A stretch of 64,000 bases of DNA from Flavobacteriales bacterium (GCA_020635675.1 JACJZJ010000002.1:682001-746000); one strand, 5' to 3'; counted from the first letter of the stretch, positions 17,436 through 26,936 are shown. Notes: generated from the letters alone by a model not told the origin. Numbers and translations: made by a program.

Positions 17436-19523
17436 ATGAACTTTTCGGTACGCCATATGACCTCCGCAAGGACGCCTGCGTTCGTGCTCGGGGTCCTGCT
17501 CTTGGGAGGCCTTGTGAACGCACAAAAGAGCGCCGTTCCTCCGACACCCATCCATCCAGGTCCTTCCCACGTGCCGTCCTCGGCATTGCGAGGTGGCGGT
17601 CCGCCCAATGATCTCTGCACGGGCGTGGTGATCGGCGCGCTCAATGCCGGGTCATCGGTCACCGTGAACGGGGACAACACAGGGGCGACGGATACGGAGG
17701 GCCTTGGCACGCCCAGTGCCTGGGAGGCTTTTACGACCGTGGAATGCCTGAACATCACCGTCGACTACTGCGGCACGACGCCCGCGTTCGGCAATGCGTT
17801 CAACTACCTGCTGGCGGGTTGTCCTTGGTACAACTACACTCAATCCGGGGACTTCAATACCATGGATTGCGTGGACGGCAATTACACCATCCACTTCGCA
17901 AACGTTCCTGCGGGTACGTACTACTATCCTGTCCTCACTGAGCCCGGGTCCGAGGGGCCCTATACGATCACCTTTTCCGGGGAGGCTTGCACGGCGGTAC
18001 CCCCGGCGAACGACGATTGCGCCGGTGCCATTGCTCTGGCCCCCGCGGTGACCTGTGTCCCGACCACCGGTGATGGTTACGGAGCAACGGCTTCCACACC
18101 CGCATCGGCGTGCGAGGTCGGCGGGGCCAGTGCCAGTGATGACATCTGGTTCGGTTTTGTGGCCACCGATCCGACCCAGACCGTGGTGGTGGCGCCGAGC
18201 GCGGGATATGATGCGGTGGTCGAACTGCTTTCGGGAACGTGCGGCGCGCTCACCAGTATCATGTGCGAGGACGTCGCCTACAGCGGGTCCGCGGAAACGC
18301 TCGTGGCGAACGGTTTGACCGTCGGGAACACCTACTATGTCCGGGTGTTCGATTGGTACCTGGGCCAGCCGTTCACGAGCACGGTGGATGTGTGTGTGAT
18401 CGAACCGGCGCAATCCGGACCACCCAACGATCAATGCGGGGACGTGACCCCGGACATGCTGGGTATTGGCGGTGGCGTCAATTGGAGCGGGACCACGGTG
18501 GACGCGACCACGACCCTGGATGCGGACCCCGGGGGGGATTTCGATGACGGCGTATCGAAGGTGTGGCATGCGTTCACGTTGAACGATTGCGCGGATGTGA
18601 CCTTGAGCTTTTGCGGTACGGCGCCGGTATTGGACGAGGTGTATCTGGGCCTCGCGACGGCCTGTCCTTCCGGGGGAGCATTGCTCACCAGTACCTACGC
18701 CTTCGATTGTCCGGACCAGAATGCGAACGTGACGTTCATCGGGCTATCTCCGGGTACCTACTACTACCCCATCGGTGCGATCGGCGCGAACCAGCCCGGG
18801 CCTTACCAGGTCCTGGTGAGCGCCACCGCTTGCGCCGCGCCGCCGGTGAACGATGAATGCACCGGCGCGATCGAATTGACCCCGGCGCCCCTCTGTACTC
18901 CGATGACGGCGGATGTCACCGGAGCGACGCTATCGATGCCCGCATCGTCGTGCAGCGGGTCAACAGGGAATGCGAACGACGATGTCTGGTACATGTTCAC
19001 GGCCACTTCCGTCGATCCGGTGGTCCAAGTGCAGGGTAGCCCGGATTTCGATGCCGTCGTGGAGCTCATGTCCGGTACTTGCGGCACCCTGACCTCCCTG
19101 GATTGCGTGGACAACACCCTGGACGGTGAGACGGAGGAGATCGATGCTACAGGACTTACCGTGGGAGAGACCTACTATGTCAGGGTGTATGACTTCGGCG
19201 CAGGCTTCCCGGGCGATCCAACCTTCAGCATTTGCGTGATCGGGGACCCACCGACGGGCGTACAGGACGACATGCGGACGGACTGGCAGGTCTATCCCAA
19301 CCCCAATGACGGGCAGGTGTCTGTGGTATCGGGATCCGTCACCGGTCCGGTCTCCGCCGAAGTGGTCGACATCACCGGTCGCATCCTGGTCCGGTCCGCC
19401 TGGACAACGGTCCCGGGTGTGGCCCACCTACTGGAATTGCCGAACGGGGTGACCCCGGGTCTTTACACCCTGCGGATCTCCACCTTGTCGGATGTCTTCG
19501 CGCGCAAGATCCAGGTCCGGTAG
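17436..19523 (+). CDS. T9SS type A secreted protein with repeated PPC-like domains
   Basis: This 695-residue protein has a signal peptide ending near VNAQ. The start is taken at 17436, with an ATG at 17457 also possible. Four cysteine-containing beta domains of pre-peptidase C-terminal type follow, each beginning PPNDLCTG, PANDDCAG, PPNDQCGD or PVNDECTG and each holding a G(T/N)TYY(Y/V) strand. The C-terminus (VYPNPNDGQVSVVS...VVDITGRI...GLYTLRISTLSD) is a T9SS type A sorting domain. It is an enlarged paralogue of the 15121 protein. It ends before a perfect 18-bp hairpin. Function is probably cell-surface or extracellular binding; no enzymatic motif is visible. Confidence 0.85.
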   Translation: MNFSVRHMTSARTPAFVLGVLLLGGLVNAQKSAVPPTPIHPGPSHVPSSALRGGGPPNDLCTGVVIGALNAGSSVTVNGDNTGATDTEGLGTPSAWEAFTTVECLNITVDYCGTTPAFGNAFNYLLAGCPWYNYTQSGDFNTMDCVDGNYTIHFANVPAGTYYYPVLTEPGSEGPYTITFSGEACTAVPPANDDCAGAIALAPAVTCVPTTGDGYGATASTPASACEVGGASASDDIWFGFVATDPTQTVVVAPSAGYDAVVELLSGTCGALTSIMCEDVAYSGSAETLVANGLTVGNTYYVRVFDWYLGQPFTSTVDVCVIEPAQSGPPNDQCGDVTPDMLGIGGGVNWSGTTVDATTTLDADPGGDFDDGVSKVWHAFTLNDCADVTLSFCGTAPVLDEVYLGLATACPSGGALLTSTYAFDCPDQNANVTFIGLSPGTYYYPIGAIGANQPGPYQVLVSATACAAPPVNDECTGAIELTPAPLCTPMTADVTGATLSMPASSCSGSTGNANDDVWYMFTATSVDPVVQVQGSPDFDAVVELMSGTCGTLTSLDCVDNTLDGETEEIDATGLTVGETYYVRVYDFGAGFPGDPTFSICVIGDPPTGVQDDMRTDWQVYPNPNDGQVSVVSGSVTGPVSAEVVDITGRILVRSAWTTVPGVAHLLELPNGVTPGLYTLRISTLSDVFARKIQVR

Positions 19524-19538
19524 GCACGAATGAAGGAT

Positions 19539-19580
19539 GATGATGAAGCGGGGCGGTCCAGGCCGCCCCGCTTCATCATC
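19539..19580 (+). terminator. perfect 18-bp hairpin
   Basis: GATGATGAAGCGGGGCGG (19539-19556) and its exact complement (19563-19580) flank a 6-base loop TCCAGG. It sits 15 bases after a stop codon and is the likely transcription end, although no T-run follows. Confidence 0.65.
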
Positions 19581-19633
19581 GGGCCATTTGGAACAAAAGG
19601 GTACCTTCAAGGTCCTCTTACCGGACCCTGACC

Positions 19634-20719
19634 ATGAGAACCTCCCATCGCTCTGCTGTGTCGGCAATGGCCATGTTCGCCACACTTCTGGCCACCGCCC
19701 AACCCCCCGCCAACGATGATTGTCAGAATGCCACCGTGCTTCCTGTCAACGCGCTGATCGACTGCCCATCGAACACGGTGTCCGGCGATAACAGCATGGC
19801 CACTTTCGCGGTCGGTGAGCCCTATTGCGACCCGGGTGGTACCTACCAGGATGTGTGGTACACTTTCAACAGCGGCATTCACGACACCGTTGAGATCGAC
19901 CTGCAGATCGGCACGATACAGGACTGGGGGTTGGAGGTGTTGGACGCTTGCGACACCGCTGGCACGACGGTGGCCTGTGGGATCTATCCGCAATTGCACT
20001 ACGTGGTGCAGGTCATCCCCGGTCGGCAGTATTGGGTCCGGTTGTTCACGAACCTTGATTTCGACCTTCCGGGCACCTTCGGCATCTGTATCAGCGCCAG
20101 CGATCCCCCTCCCTTGTGCGAGGGCTCGACCGTCAAGACGGACCAGGATGAGGACTTTGTGATCACCTGTCCGGACGGGTCCCCGGACCTGATCACACTG
20201 GTCAACTATTCGACCGGGCTCTCTCCGTACATCTATGTGCTGATGGACCAGGACGACGTGACCGTCTGGCCGATCACGGGCGACACCTTCGACGCGGACA
20301 CCCTGGCCCCGGGCGTCTATCACATCCATGGGGTATCGTTCGACGGCCTCCTGATCGGTGCCGTTCCGGGGCGGCCCATCACGGATATCGGTTCGGACGG
20401 GCAGTGCTACGACCTTAGCGACAACTATGTGGAGCTGGATGTAGAGATATGCACGGGCATCAGCTCCTCGGCACCTGTTGCTCTTTCGGCGATGCTCACC
20501 TCCGAACGCACGGCACTGTTGCTACGGGGGGCGGGTCCGATCGGCGACGCCCGTGTGGACCTGTTCGATCTTCAGGGCCGTATCGTGGCATCGTGGCAGG
20601 TGCGTGGATCCGCGACCGAGCGGTCATTGCCCTTGCCATCCGCTTGTGCGGATGCGCCCTACGTGGTGCGCATGACCCTGCTGGACGGAGGAACGCCCTT
20701 CCGCGCGACCGTGCGGTGA
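19634..20719 (+). CDS. secreted protein, probably T9SS-sorted
   Basis: This 361-residue protein has a signal peptide (MRTSHRSAVSAMAMFATLLATAQ), then one PPC-like cysteine-containing domain (PPANDDCQNATVLPV ... YQDVWYTF ... GRQYWVRLFT). A second segment of about 100 residues (TCPDGSPDLITLVNY...) is unrecognised. The C-terminal 60 residues (ARVDLFDLQGRIVASWQVRG...) look like a shortened T9SS type A sorting domain. It belongs with the two paralogues upstream in this cluster. The role is unknown. Confidence 0.75.
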   Translation: MRTSHRSAVSAMAMFATLLATAQPPANDDCQNATVLPVNALIDCPSNTVSGDNSMATFAVGEPYCDPGGTYQDVWYTFNSGIHDTVEIDLQIGTIQDWGLEVLDACDTAGTTVACGIYPQLHYVVQVIPGRQYWVRLFTNLDFDLPGTFGICISASDPPPLCEGSTVKTDQDEDFVITCPDGSPDLITLVNYSTGLSPYIYVLMDQDDVTVWPITGDTFDADTLAPGVYHIHGVSFDGLLIGAVPGRPITDIGSDGQCYDLSDNYVELDVEICTGISSSAPVALSAMLTSERTALLLRGAGPIGDARVDLFDLQGRIVASWQVRGSATERSLPLPSACADAPYVVRMTLLDGGTPFRATVR

Positions 20720-20782
20720 CACGATAGGTCCGCGAACTTTTTCCGGGCGGCCGGGGTATAACCCCCCGAAATACCGCCTGTC

Positions 20783-21316
20783 ATGTGCTCGACATCCGTT
20801 CGGATCCGCTCTTTTCTGGCCGTGTTCACGGTCCTCCTCGCCACCACCGCATCCGTGGCACAGCAGGTCGCGATGCTACCGGTGCAGGGCAGGATCACTG
20901 ATGGGGAGTCAAAACTGGAAGGTTGCCGGGTGGTCCTGCTGAAGGGCAATGTCCCCGTCGATACCATCACCACCAACAAGAACGGCAAGTTCGAACACCT
21001 GTTGGAGATCGGACAGGATCACGCACTGGTGTTCCTCAAGGAAGGGTTCGTACCGAAGCGCGTTGTGATCGATACCCGCTTCCCGGAGGATCCGACCGAT
21101 ATCGTCTTTGAACCCCTGGTGATGGATATCAGCCTGCTCGCCGAGGACAAGTACACCGGCGTGGACACGGACGTGCTGGATTTCCCCTTCGCCATCATCC
21201 GTTATGATCGGAAGATGGGCGGTTTCGCCCAGGACCAGGCGTATTCGATGGGCATGCAAAGGGCGAACGGTGCGCTGCTTCTCATGGCCGCACGCGCCGG
21301 CAAGCGCCAGGACTGA
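20783..21316 (+). CDS. exported protein with CarboxypepD_reg-like domain
   Basis: This 177-residue protein has a signal peptide (IRSFLAVFTVLLATTASVAQQ). The following domain (GRITDGESKLEGCRVVLLKGN...TNKNGKFEHLLEIGQDHALVFLKEGFVPKRV) has the beta pattern of a carboxypeptidase-regulatory-like domain, common at the N-terminus of Bacteroidota surface proteins. The C-terminal third (YDRKMGGFAQDQAYSMGMQRANGALLL) matches nothing I know. It lies 53 bases upstream of the 3-hydroxyanthranilate dioxygenase gene on the same strand but is not obviously related to it. Confidence 0.65.
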   Translation: MCSTSVRIRSFLAVFTVLLATTASVAQQVAMLPVQGRITDGESKLEGCRVVLLKGNVPVDTITTNKNGKFEHLLEIGQDHALVFLKEGFVPKRVVIDTRFPEDPTDIVFEPLVMDISLLAEDKYTGVDTDVLDFPFAIIRYDRKMGGFAQDQAYSMGMQRANGALLLMAARAGKRQD

Positions 21317-21369
21317 CCGCGACGAACGCCGCATCCCCTAACTTGCGGGACCTGAAAACAGTCCCGATC

Positions 21370-21900
21370 ATGTCCGTTCGACGTCCGTTCAGCCTCAAGG
21401 AGTGGATCAATGCCAATCGCGACCTGCTGAAGCCACCCGTCGGCAACAAGAACCTCTACGCCGAGGCCGGTGACCACATCGTGATGATCGTCGGAGGGCC
21501 GAACGCGCGCAAGGACTACCATTGGAACGAGACCGAAGAGCTGTTCTACCAACTGGAAGGCGACATCAACGTGCGCATCCAGGAGGATGGGAAAGCCGTG
21601 GACATACCTATCCGAGAGGGCGAGATGTTCCTGCTGCCCGCCCGCACACCGCACAGCCCGATGCGCGGACCGGACACCGTCGGGCTCGTGGTCGAGTGCA
21701 AGCGCGAGGACCGGGAGATGAAGGACGGGCTGCTCTGGTACTGTGAGAAGTGCAACAACAAGCTGCATGAGACCTACTTCGTGCTGCACGATATCGAAAA
21801 GGACTTCCTGCCGCGCTTCAGGGAATTCTACACCTCCGAAGAGCTGCGCACCTGCAAGGCCTGCGGCCATGTGATGGAGGCGGACGAACGCTTCATCTGA
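21370..21900 (+). CDS. haaO: 3-hydroxyanthranilate 3,4-dioxygenase
   Basis: This 176-residue cupin opens the ring of 3-hydroxyanthranilate to 2-amino-3-carboxymuconate semialdehyde in kynurenine-pathway tryptophan breakdown. The catalytic iron ligands are His51, Glu57 and His95, in YHWNETEELFYQ and TPHSP, with Arg47 and Arg99 near the site. Four cysteines at 125/128 and 162/165 form the rubredoxin-like second iron site of bacterial HaaO. Length and all ligand positions match the bacterial enzyme. The start at 21370 gives this numbering. It lies 10 bases before the ACMSD gene, so the two form an operon. TAACTTGCG about 30 bases upstream resembles a -7 element. Confidence 0.96.
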   Translation: MSVRRPFSLKEWINANRDLLKPPVGNKNLYAEAGDHIVMIVGGPNARKDYHWNETEELFYQLEGDINVRIQEDGKAVDIPIREGEMFLLPARTPHSPMRGPDTVGLVVECKREDREMKDGLLWYCEKCNNKLHETYFVLHDIEKDFLPRFREFYTSEELRTCKACGHVMEADERFI

Positions 21901-21910
21901 TCGCCGACCG

Positions 21911-22939
21911 ATGGCCGAGCTGCTCACGGTCGACATCCACACGCACATCCTGCCCGAGCAGATCCCCGACTTCGGGGCGCGCTACGGCTACCGTGGCTTC
22001 ATCCACCTCGATCATCACCGGCCGGGATGCGCCCGGATGATGATGGACGACAAGTTCTTCCGGGAGGTCCAGGCGAACTGCTGGGATCCGACGGTCCGTA
22101 TCCAGGAATGTGATGCACACCATGTGCACGTGCAGGTCCTGAGCACGGTACCTGTCATGTTCAGCTATTGGGCGAAGGCCGAGGACACCCTTGATCTGAG
22201 CAAGTTCCTGAACGACCATATCGCGGAGATCGTGCAGCGGTGGCCGACGCGGTTCATCGGCCTCGGCACCGTGCCGATGCAGGACGTCGACCTGGCCGTA
22301 AAGGAACTTGAGCGTTGCAAGCGCATCGGGCTTGCCGGTGTGCAGATCGGCACCCACGTGGAAGGCCTGGACCTTGGTTCCCCCCGCCTCTTCCCCTTCT
22401 TCCAGGCCTGTGAGCAGGCAGGCATGGCGGTGTTCATCCATCCCTGGGACATGCTCGGTCGCGAGCGCATGGAGAAGTACTGGCTCCCCTGGCTTGTGGG
22501 CATGCCCGCCGAGACCACGCTTGCCATCACCTCCATGATCTTCAGTGGGCTTTTCGAGCGCCTGCCCCGTCTGCGGGTCGCGTTCGCCCACGGAGGTGGT
22601 GCGTTCCCCGCCACCCTTGGACGCATCCAGCATGGGTTCGAGGTGCGGCCGGACCTTTGCGCCGTGGACAACCCTGTGGGCCCGAAGGAGTATCTCGGGC
22701 GCTTTTGGATCGATGCGCTGGTGCATGATCCCAAGATGCTCGAATTCGTGGTGGACCTTTTCGGCGAGGACCGCGTGGCCTTGGGCACGGACTACCCCTT
22801 CCCGCTGGGCGAATTGCAGCCCGGCAGCCTGATCCGTGGCATGCCATGGGACGACCAGCGGAAGGCACGTCTGCTATCGGGCGCCGCCTTGCAATGGCTG
22901 GATCGGCGACCGGACCTTTTCCTGGCGGCCTCCAGCTAG
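21911..22939 (+). CDS. 2-amino-3-carboxymuconate-6-semialdehyde decarboxylase (ACMSD)
   Basis: This 342-residue amidohydrolase-superfamily enzyme decarboxylates the unstable product of HaaO to 2-aminomuconate 6-semialdehyde. This diverts it from quinolinate and NAD synthesis toward full oxidation. Zinc and catalytic residues are His10 and His12 (DIHTHILP), His177 (FIHPWDM), His227 (AHGGG) and Asp294 (GTDYPFPLG), all as in known ACMSD. It follows haaO by 10 bases. Its stop codon overlaps the stop of the convergent T9SS gene: the TAG codons share bases within CTAG (22936-22939). Confidence 0.96.
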   Translation: MAELLTVDIHTHILPEQIPDFGARYGYRGFIHLDHHRPGCARMMMDDKFFREVQANCWDPTVRIQECDAHHVHVQVLSTVPVMFSYWAKAEDTLDLSKFLNDHIAEIVQRWPTRFIGLGTVPMQDVDLAVKELERCKRIGLAGVQIGTHVEGLDLGSPRLFPFFQACEQAGMAVFIHPWDMLGRERMEKYWLPWLVGMPAETTLAITSMIFSGLFERLPRLRVAFAHGGGAFPATLGRIQHGFEVRPDLCAVDNPVGPKEYLGRFWIDALVHDPKMLEFVVDLFGEDRVALGTDYPFPLGELQPGSLIRGMPWDDQRKARLLSGAALQWLDRRPDLFLAASS

Positions 22940-25900
22940 CGCACGAGGTTCACGTGACCGATCAACCGGTGCTTCTCGCCGGAGAGCTCGGAGTAATCGA
23001 CCTTCCACACGTAGGTGTCGATCGGTGAATCCACACCGTTGTAGGTGCCGTCCCAGAAATCGTTCAATCTGTCCGTTTCGAAGATCTTCTCGCCCCAGCG
23101 ATCGAACACGTACAATCGGAAGGTCTTGATCTCGGTGCCCAGCACGAAGAACACGTCATTGATCCCGTCCCCGTTCGGCGTGAAGGTGTTCGGCACGTAG
23201 AGGCTCCCGTCCACGATGATGGTCACCGCATCGGTCACCTTGCAGCCGTTCGTATCCACCAGTGTCACGATGTAGGTGGTCGAGGTCTCTGGATGAACAA
23301 CGGGGTCCGGTGCTGTGATGTCGTCGATCCAAAGATCGGGTGACCACGATAGCGTCCCCGGATCGCCGGTGGCGTGCAACCGGGTGTTGTTGCCGAAGAT
23401 GATCACCTGGTCGGGCCCCGCATCCACCGAGGGGGGGGGGAACACATCGATCGACACGGTCGTTGTGTCCATGCATCCCCACGCGTCGCTGACGATCACG
23501 GCGTATGTGATGGGCGCATTCACCATGGCCACAGGGTCCGGGACCTGGGGGTCGTTCAGTCCGGCCGATGGTTGCCAGAGATAATTGGATCCACCGGTGG
23601 CCATCATCGGTACGGGCTCGTGAGGACATACCGTAGTGTCGGGCCATGCTTCAGCCATGACCTCGATCACCTGCACCCAGGCGGTGTCCGGGACCGCGGC
23701 GCAGGCATTGGACACCAGCACGGGATAGGCCATGGATACGGGCGGTGTGACGACCGGGTCCGGTGTGGTCAGGTCGGAGATACCCGCTACCGGTGCCCAC
23801 TGGTACCAGTTTCCGCCCGATGCCTGCAATTGCACGGAGCCGAAACGGCAAACCGCGGTATCCGGTACCACCGGCAGGGGTGGGTCGAACTGGACGATCA
23901 CCAGGAGCGAGTCCGTGAGCATGCATCCTTCCGGAGAGGTGATCTCCACGAAGAACCAAGTGGTGTCCGGTGGCGAGGCCAGTGGGTCGGAGGAGGTCGG
24001 ATCATCGAGGTACGCCGCCGGGCTCCAGGCATAGGCCACTCCACCGAACGCACTGATGGGCACACTGCTCCCGGCGCATACGAGCGTGTCCGGACCGGCG
24101 TTCACCAACGGGTTCTCGAACACGACGGATACGCTGACGGTATCGACACCGCATTGGTCGGTGATCGACACCGTGTAGGTCATGGGACCAGGTGGGCTGG
24201 CGATCGGGTCGGCCACGGTCGGGTCGCTCAATCCGATGGACGGAGACCATGCGTAACTGTCGCCTCCACTGGCTTGCAGTTGCACCACACCGCCCGGACA
24301 GAGCGGGGGGACACTGTCCACCTGGGCATCGAGCGGATCGACCACCTCCACCTGGATGGTTGTCGTGTCCGGAGGTGCGCATCCCAGGGTGTCGGAAAGG
24401 ACCATGGTGACCTGGTAGATACCCGCACCCGGATATTGGTGATCGGGCGCGAACGCGTTCGAAAAGGCCCCGTCACCGAAAGCCCATTGGTAGCTGTTGC
24501 CGCCGTTGCTGAGATTGAGGAAATGCGCCGTATCGGGATCGCAGAGGAACGCGGGACCATCGATGGCGATGCTGGCCACGGGTTGGCTGAGGTTGAACTT
24601 GAAAACGGCCAGGTTGCATGCACCGGACCCACCATTGTTGGTGCTGCTCCAGGCCCCCGGTGTCGTGGGGAAGTCGCTGTTGTTCCAGCAACCCGCACAT
24701 ACCGCCTGGTATACGTTCCCGTCCTTGTCGAAGCGTGAGGTTCCGCCATCAACGTGTTCCGCACTCACATTGCCGCCGAAATAGGTGGCATAGTTCAGCC
24801 CCGTGGCCTCGAGGTCAAGGACCATCAGATAGAAATCACTTCCGTCCGTCGAGGACTGTGCGGCACCCGGCGTGATCGGCAGGCCTTGTGTGGTGCTGGA
24901 GGTGGCCAGGGCGTTGTGGTTCACGTCGCCTCCCCATCCGCTGAAGTAGATCAGACCGCAATCGCTGACAAGGAACGCGGAAGGGCTGATATCCTCATCG
25001 CCCATGCCTGACCCGATCCTGGTGGACCATAGCGAATTGCCCAGGTCCTGGCTGAACTTGTGGATGAACTGTGAACTGCCCGGATTGGCGTACTTGCCGG
25101 CGGTCACGGGATAGTTGCCATGGGTCTGGCCCACTACGAAGACCTCATCGGCCGTGTTGAGCTGTACGAAATAGCATTGGTCCTCGGCCGAGGTTCCGAC
25201 ATAGGTGGCTCCGAGCAGGGCCGTGCCCGATGCGTTGAAACGTGCGACATAGCCATCGACGGCTCCATTGTAGGACCCATCGAACGGCACGCCGGACATC
25301 GGCAGGTCCGCGCTCGCCGTACCTCCGGTGAGGAATACCTCTCCATTGGTCGCGAATTGCACACCGAAGCCACTATCGTCCTGCGAGCCGCCGAAATAGG
25401 TGGCGAACTGGAGCGTGGTGCATGCCGGGTCCAGGCGAAGGACGAACGCATCCTGCCCCCCCCCGCCGAACGACCCCTGCGGTGCGCCGGGTGTGGTGGG
25501 CATGTTGCTGCTCTGTGTGCTGCTCGCGACCACAGGCTGCCCGGCCGTGGTCAGGGCGATCTCCCCACGGAAATGATCACCGTAGTTGTAGACCAGCTGG
25601 GTCGAATTGTTCAGGCCATCGTTCCCGGACCCGCCGATATACGTCGCCCCGAGAAGGGAACCCGCGTCGGCCGCCAGATGCACCACGGCGATGTCCGAAC
25701 CGTCGGCGAAGTCATAGCCCTCCCCGCCGAGCAGATTGGCGAAACCACCCGAGAGCGGAATGTTCGTGCCACCATTGAAGGTCGCATCGAAGCAACCCGG
25801 GGTGGTCGGGAAGTCATTGGAACCGGTCGTGGCGAGTACGAAGAGCTCGTCGCTGTCGTTCACCACGAGGCTCTGTGGCGTTTCGTTGCCGAAGGCCCCT

Positions 25901-26832
25901 CCGATGTACGTGCTCCAAATGAGCGATGTGCCGTCCAGGCTGAACTTCGTGAGGCCGATATCGATGAAGTTCCCATTGAACGTGGGGTCGATCACGCCCA
26001 GGCTCGTGGGATAGCCCGCACCGAACACGATCCCTCCCCCATACAGGTGCCCCGAGCCATCGTAGGTGGCCGTGAAGCCGAAATTGTTGGCGGCGCTCCC
26101 GGAATACGTGGCGAAAGTGAGCACCGGGTCGATCACCAGGGGCTTGTCGCGGTCCCAGGCGCCGATCGTTCGGAAGTCCACCATATACTGTTCGCTCAAA
26201 TGGTAGGTGCAATCCACCGCCACCCGACCCTCGGCATCCTCCTGGTAGGCGAACGGGGCCTCCTCGATCACATCCCCGGCAGTGGTCCGCACACGGATCC
26301 TCCCATCGGTCAGGTCCAACCCCTCCTGTCCTTCGAAGACCATCCGGATCGACGCGGGGTCGGCACCCGGGGCTACGATGAACTCGTACTTCAGACCATG
26401 ACGCCCGTCGATCCGCAGGTCGATCCCGGGATACACCTCTTTCAATCGGATGATGCCGAAAACGGGTACATGTCCAGCCCACCCGGCCGGATCATTTCCG
26501 ATGAAATAGTTCTCATAGTCCGGTTGCACATCGCCACCCTCCCACGCTGCCGCACCGCCACCTGCGAAGTGAACGCGGTAGGCATGCGCCCGTAGTTCAT
26601 CCGTCCGACCCCCGATCGTCCCTGGCCCATGACCGTGGTCCGACATTCCCTTGCGGAGCACGTAGGTCAAGGCATCACGCTCGATGAACAGGGCGCCCCC
26701 CGGGATCATGGCGCGGTAGAGCACCTGCTCGGGCCATTGTCCCAGGTTCGCGCTGAAACGCACCAACAACGCGCCCTCCGCCGAAAGGCATAGGGTGAAA
26801 AGTAGGGCCGTGAGAGTGCACCAGGACCGCAT
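22936..26832 (-). CDS. T9SS type B giant surface protein (SBBP repeats, Ig-like repeats, CHU_C)
   Basis: This 1298-residue secreted protein starts with a signal peptide (MRSWCTLTALLFTLCLSAEG). Residues about 25-230 are the domain that normally precedes SBBP beta-propeller repeats (FSANLGQWPEQVLYRA...). Repeated LSTYLGG/ATYFGG-type blades fill about 240-760. A PKD-like domain (WAFGDGAFSNAFAPDHQYPGAG) follows, then five Ig-like repeats of about 80 residues with the core Y-x-W-x-P-x-x-G-(L/I)-x-D-P. The C-terminus (PNTFTPNGDGIND...FDRWGEKIFE) is a gliding-motility CHU_C / T9SS type B sorting domain. It is probably a surface adhesin or filament. It runs convergently into ACMSD. Confidence 0.92.
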   Translation of the reverse strand: MRSWCTLTALLFTLCLSAEGALLVRFSANLGQWPEQVLYRAMIPGGALFIERDALTYVLRKGMSDHGHGPGTIGGRTDELRAHAYRVHFAGGGAAAWEGGDVQPDYENYFIGNDPAGWAGHVPVFGIIRLKEVYPGIDLRIDGRHGLKYEFIVAPGADPASIRMVFEGQEGLDLTDGRIRVRTTAGDVIEEAPFAYQEDAEGRVAVDCTYHLSEQYMVDFRTIGAWDRDKPLVIDPVLTFATYSGSAANNFGFTATYDGSGHLYGGGIVFGAGYPTSLGVIDPTFNGNFIDIGLTKFSLDGTSLIWSTYIGGAFGNETPQSLVVNDSDELFVLATTGSNDFPTTPGCFDATFNGGTNIPLSGGFANLLGGEGYDFADGSDIAVVHLAADAGSLLGATYIGGSGNDGLNNSTQLVYNYGDHFRGEIALTTAGQPVVASSTQSSNMPTTPGAPQGSFGGGGQDAFVLRLDPACTTLQFATYFGGSQDDSGFGVQFATNGEVFLTGGTASADLPMSGVPFDGSYNGAVDGYVARFNASGTALLGATYVGTSAEDQCYFVQLNTADEVFVVGQTHGNYPVTAGKYANPGSSQFIHKFSQDLGNSLWSTRIGSGMGDEDISPSAFLVSDCGLIYFSGWGGDVNHNALATSSTTQGLPITPGAAQSSTDGSDFYLMVLDLEATGLNYATYFGGNVSAEHVDGGTSRFDKDGNVYQAVCAGCWNNSDFPTTPGAWSSTNNGGSGACNLAVFKFNLSQPVASIAIDGPAFLCDPDTAHFLNLSNGGNSYQWAFGDGAFSNAFAPDHQYPGAGIYQVTMVLSDTLGCAPPDTTTIQVEVVDPLDAQVDSVPPLCPGGVVQLQASGGDSYAWSPSIGLSDPTVADPIASPPGPMTYTVSITDQCGVDTVSVSVVFENPLVNAGPDTLVCAGSSVPISAFGGVAYAWSPAAYLDDPTSSDPLASPPDTTWFFVEITSPEGCMLTDSLLVIVQFDPPLPVVPDTAVCRFGSVQLQASGGNWYQWAPVAGISDLTTPDPVVTPPVSMAYPVLVSNACAAVPDTAWVQVIEVMAEAWPDTTVCPHEPVPMMATGGSNYLWQPSAGLNDPQVPDPVAMVNAPITYAVIVSDAWGCMDTTTVSIDVFPPPSVDAGPDQVIIFGNNTRLHATGDPGTLSWSPDLWIDDITAPDPVVHPETSTTYIVTLVDTNGCKVTDAVTIIVDGSLYVPNTFTPNGDGINDVFFVLGTEIKTFRLYVFDRWGEKIFETDRLNDFWDGTYNGVDSPIDTYVWKVDYSELSGEKHRLIGHVNLVR

Positions 26833-26920
26833 GATCGCGGGAAAGGCTCAAGTTACCATGCAAATGACCGGAACACCGCCTGTTTCGTTGCTTGGATCAC
26901 GATCCCGACGGGCCTATCCG

Positions 26921-26928
26921 TAACTTTG
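26921..26928 (+). promoter_or_regulatory. candidate -7 element for purF
   Basis: TAACTTTG matches TAnnTTTG exactly, 8 bases before the start codon at 26937. Transcription from it would give an almost leaderless mRNA. A -33 element is not obvious. Confidence 0.4.
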
Positions 26929-26936
26929 CCGCTCCC

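Noticed and set aside
25120..26595. 491-codon frame antisense to the giant T9SS gene
   Set aside because: There are no recognisable motifs, and the opposite strand encodes a domain-rich protein with signal peptide and sorting domain.
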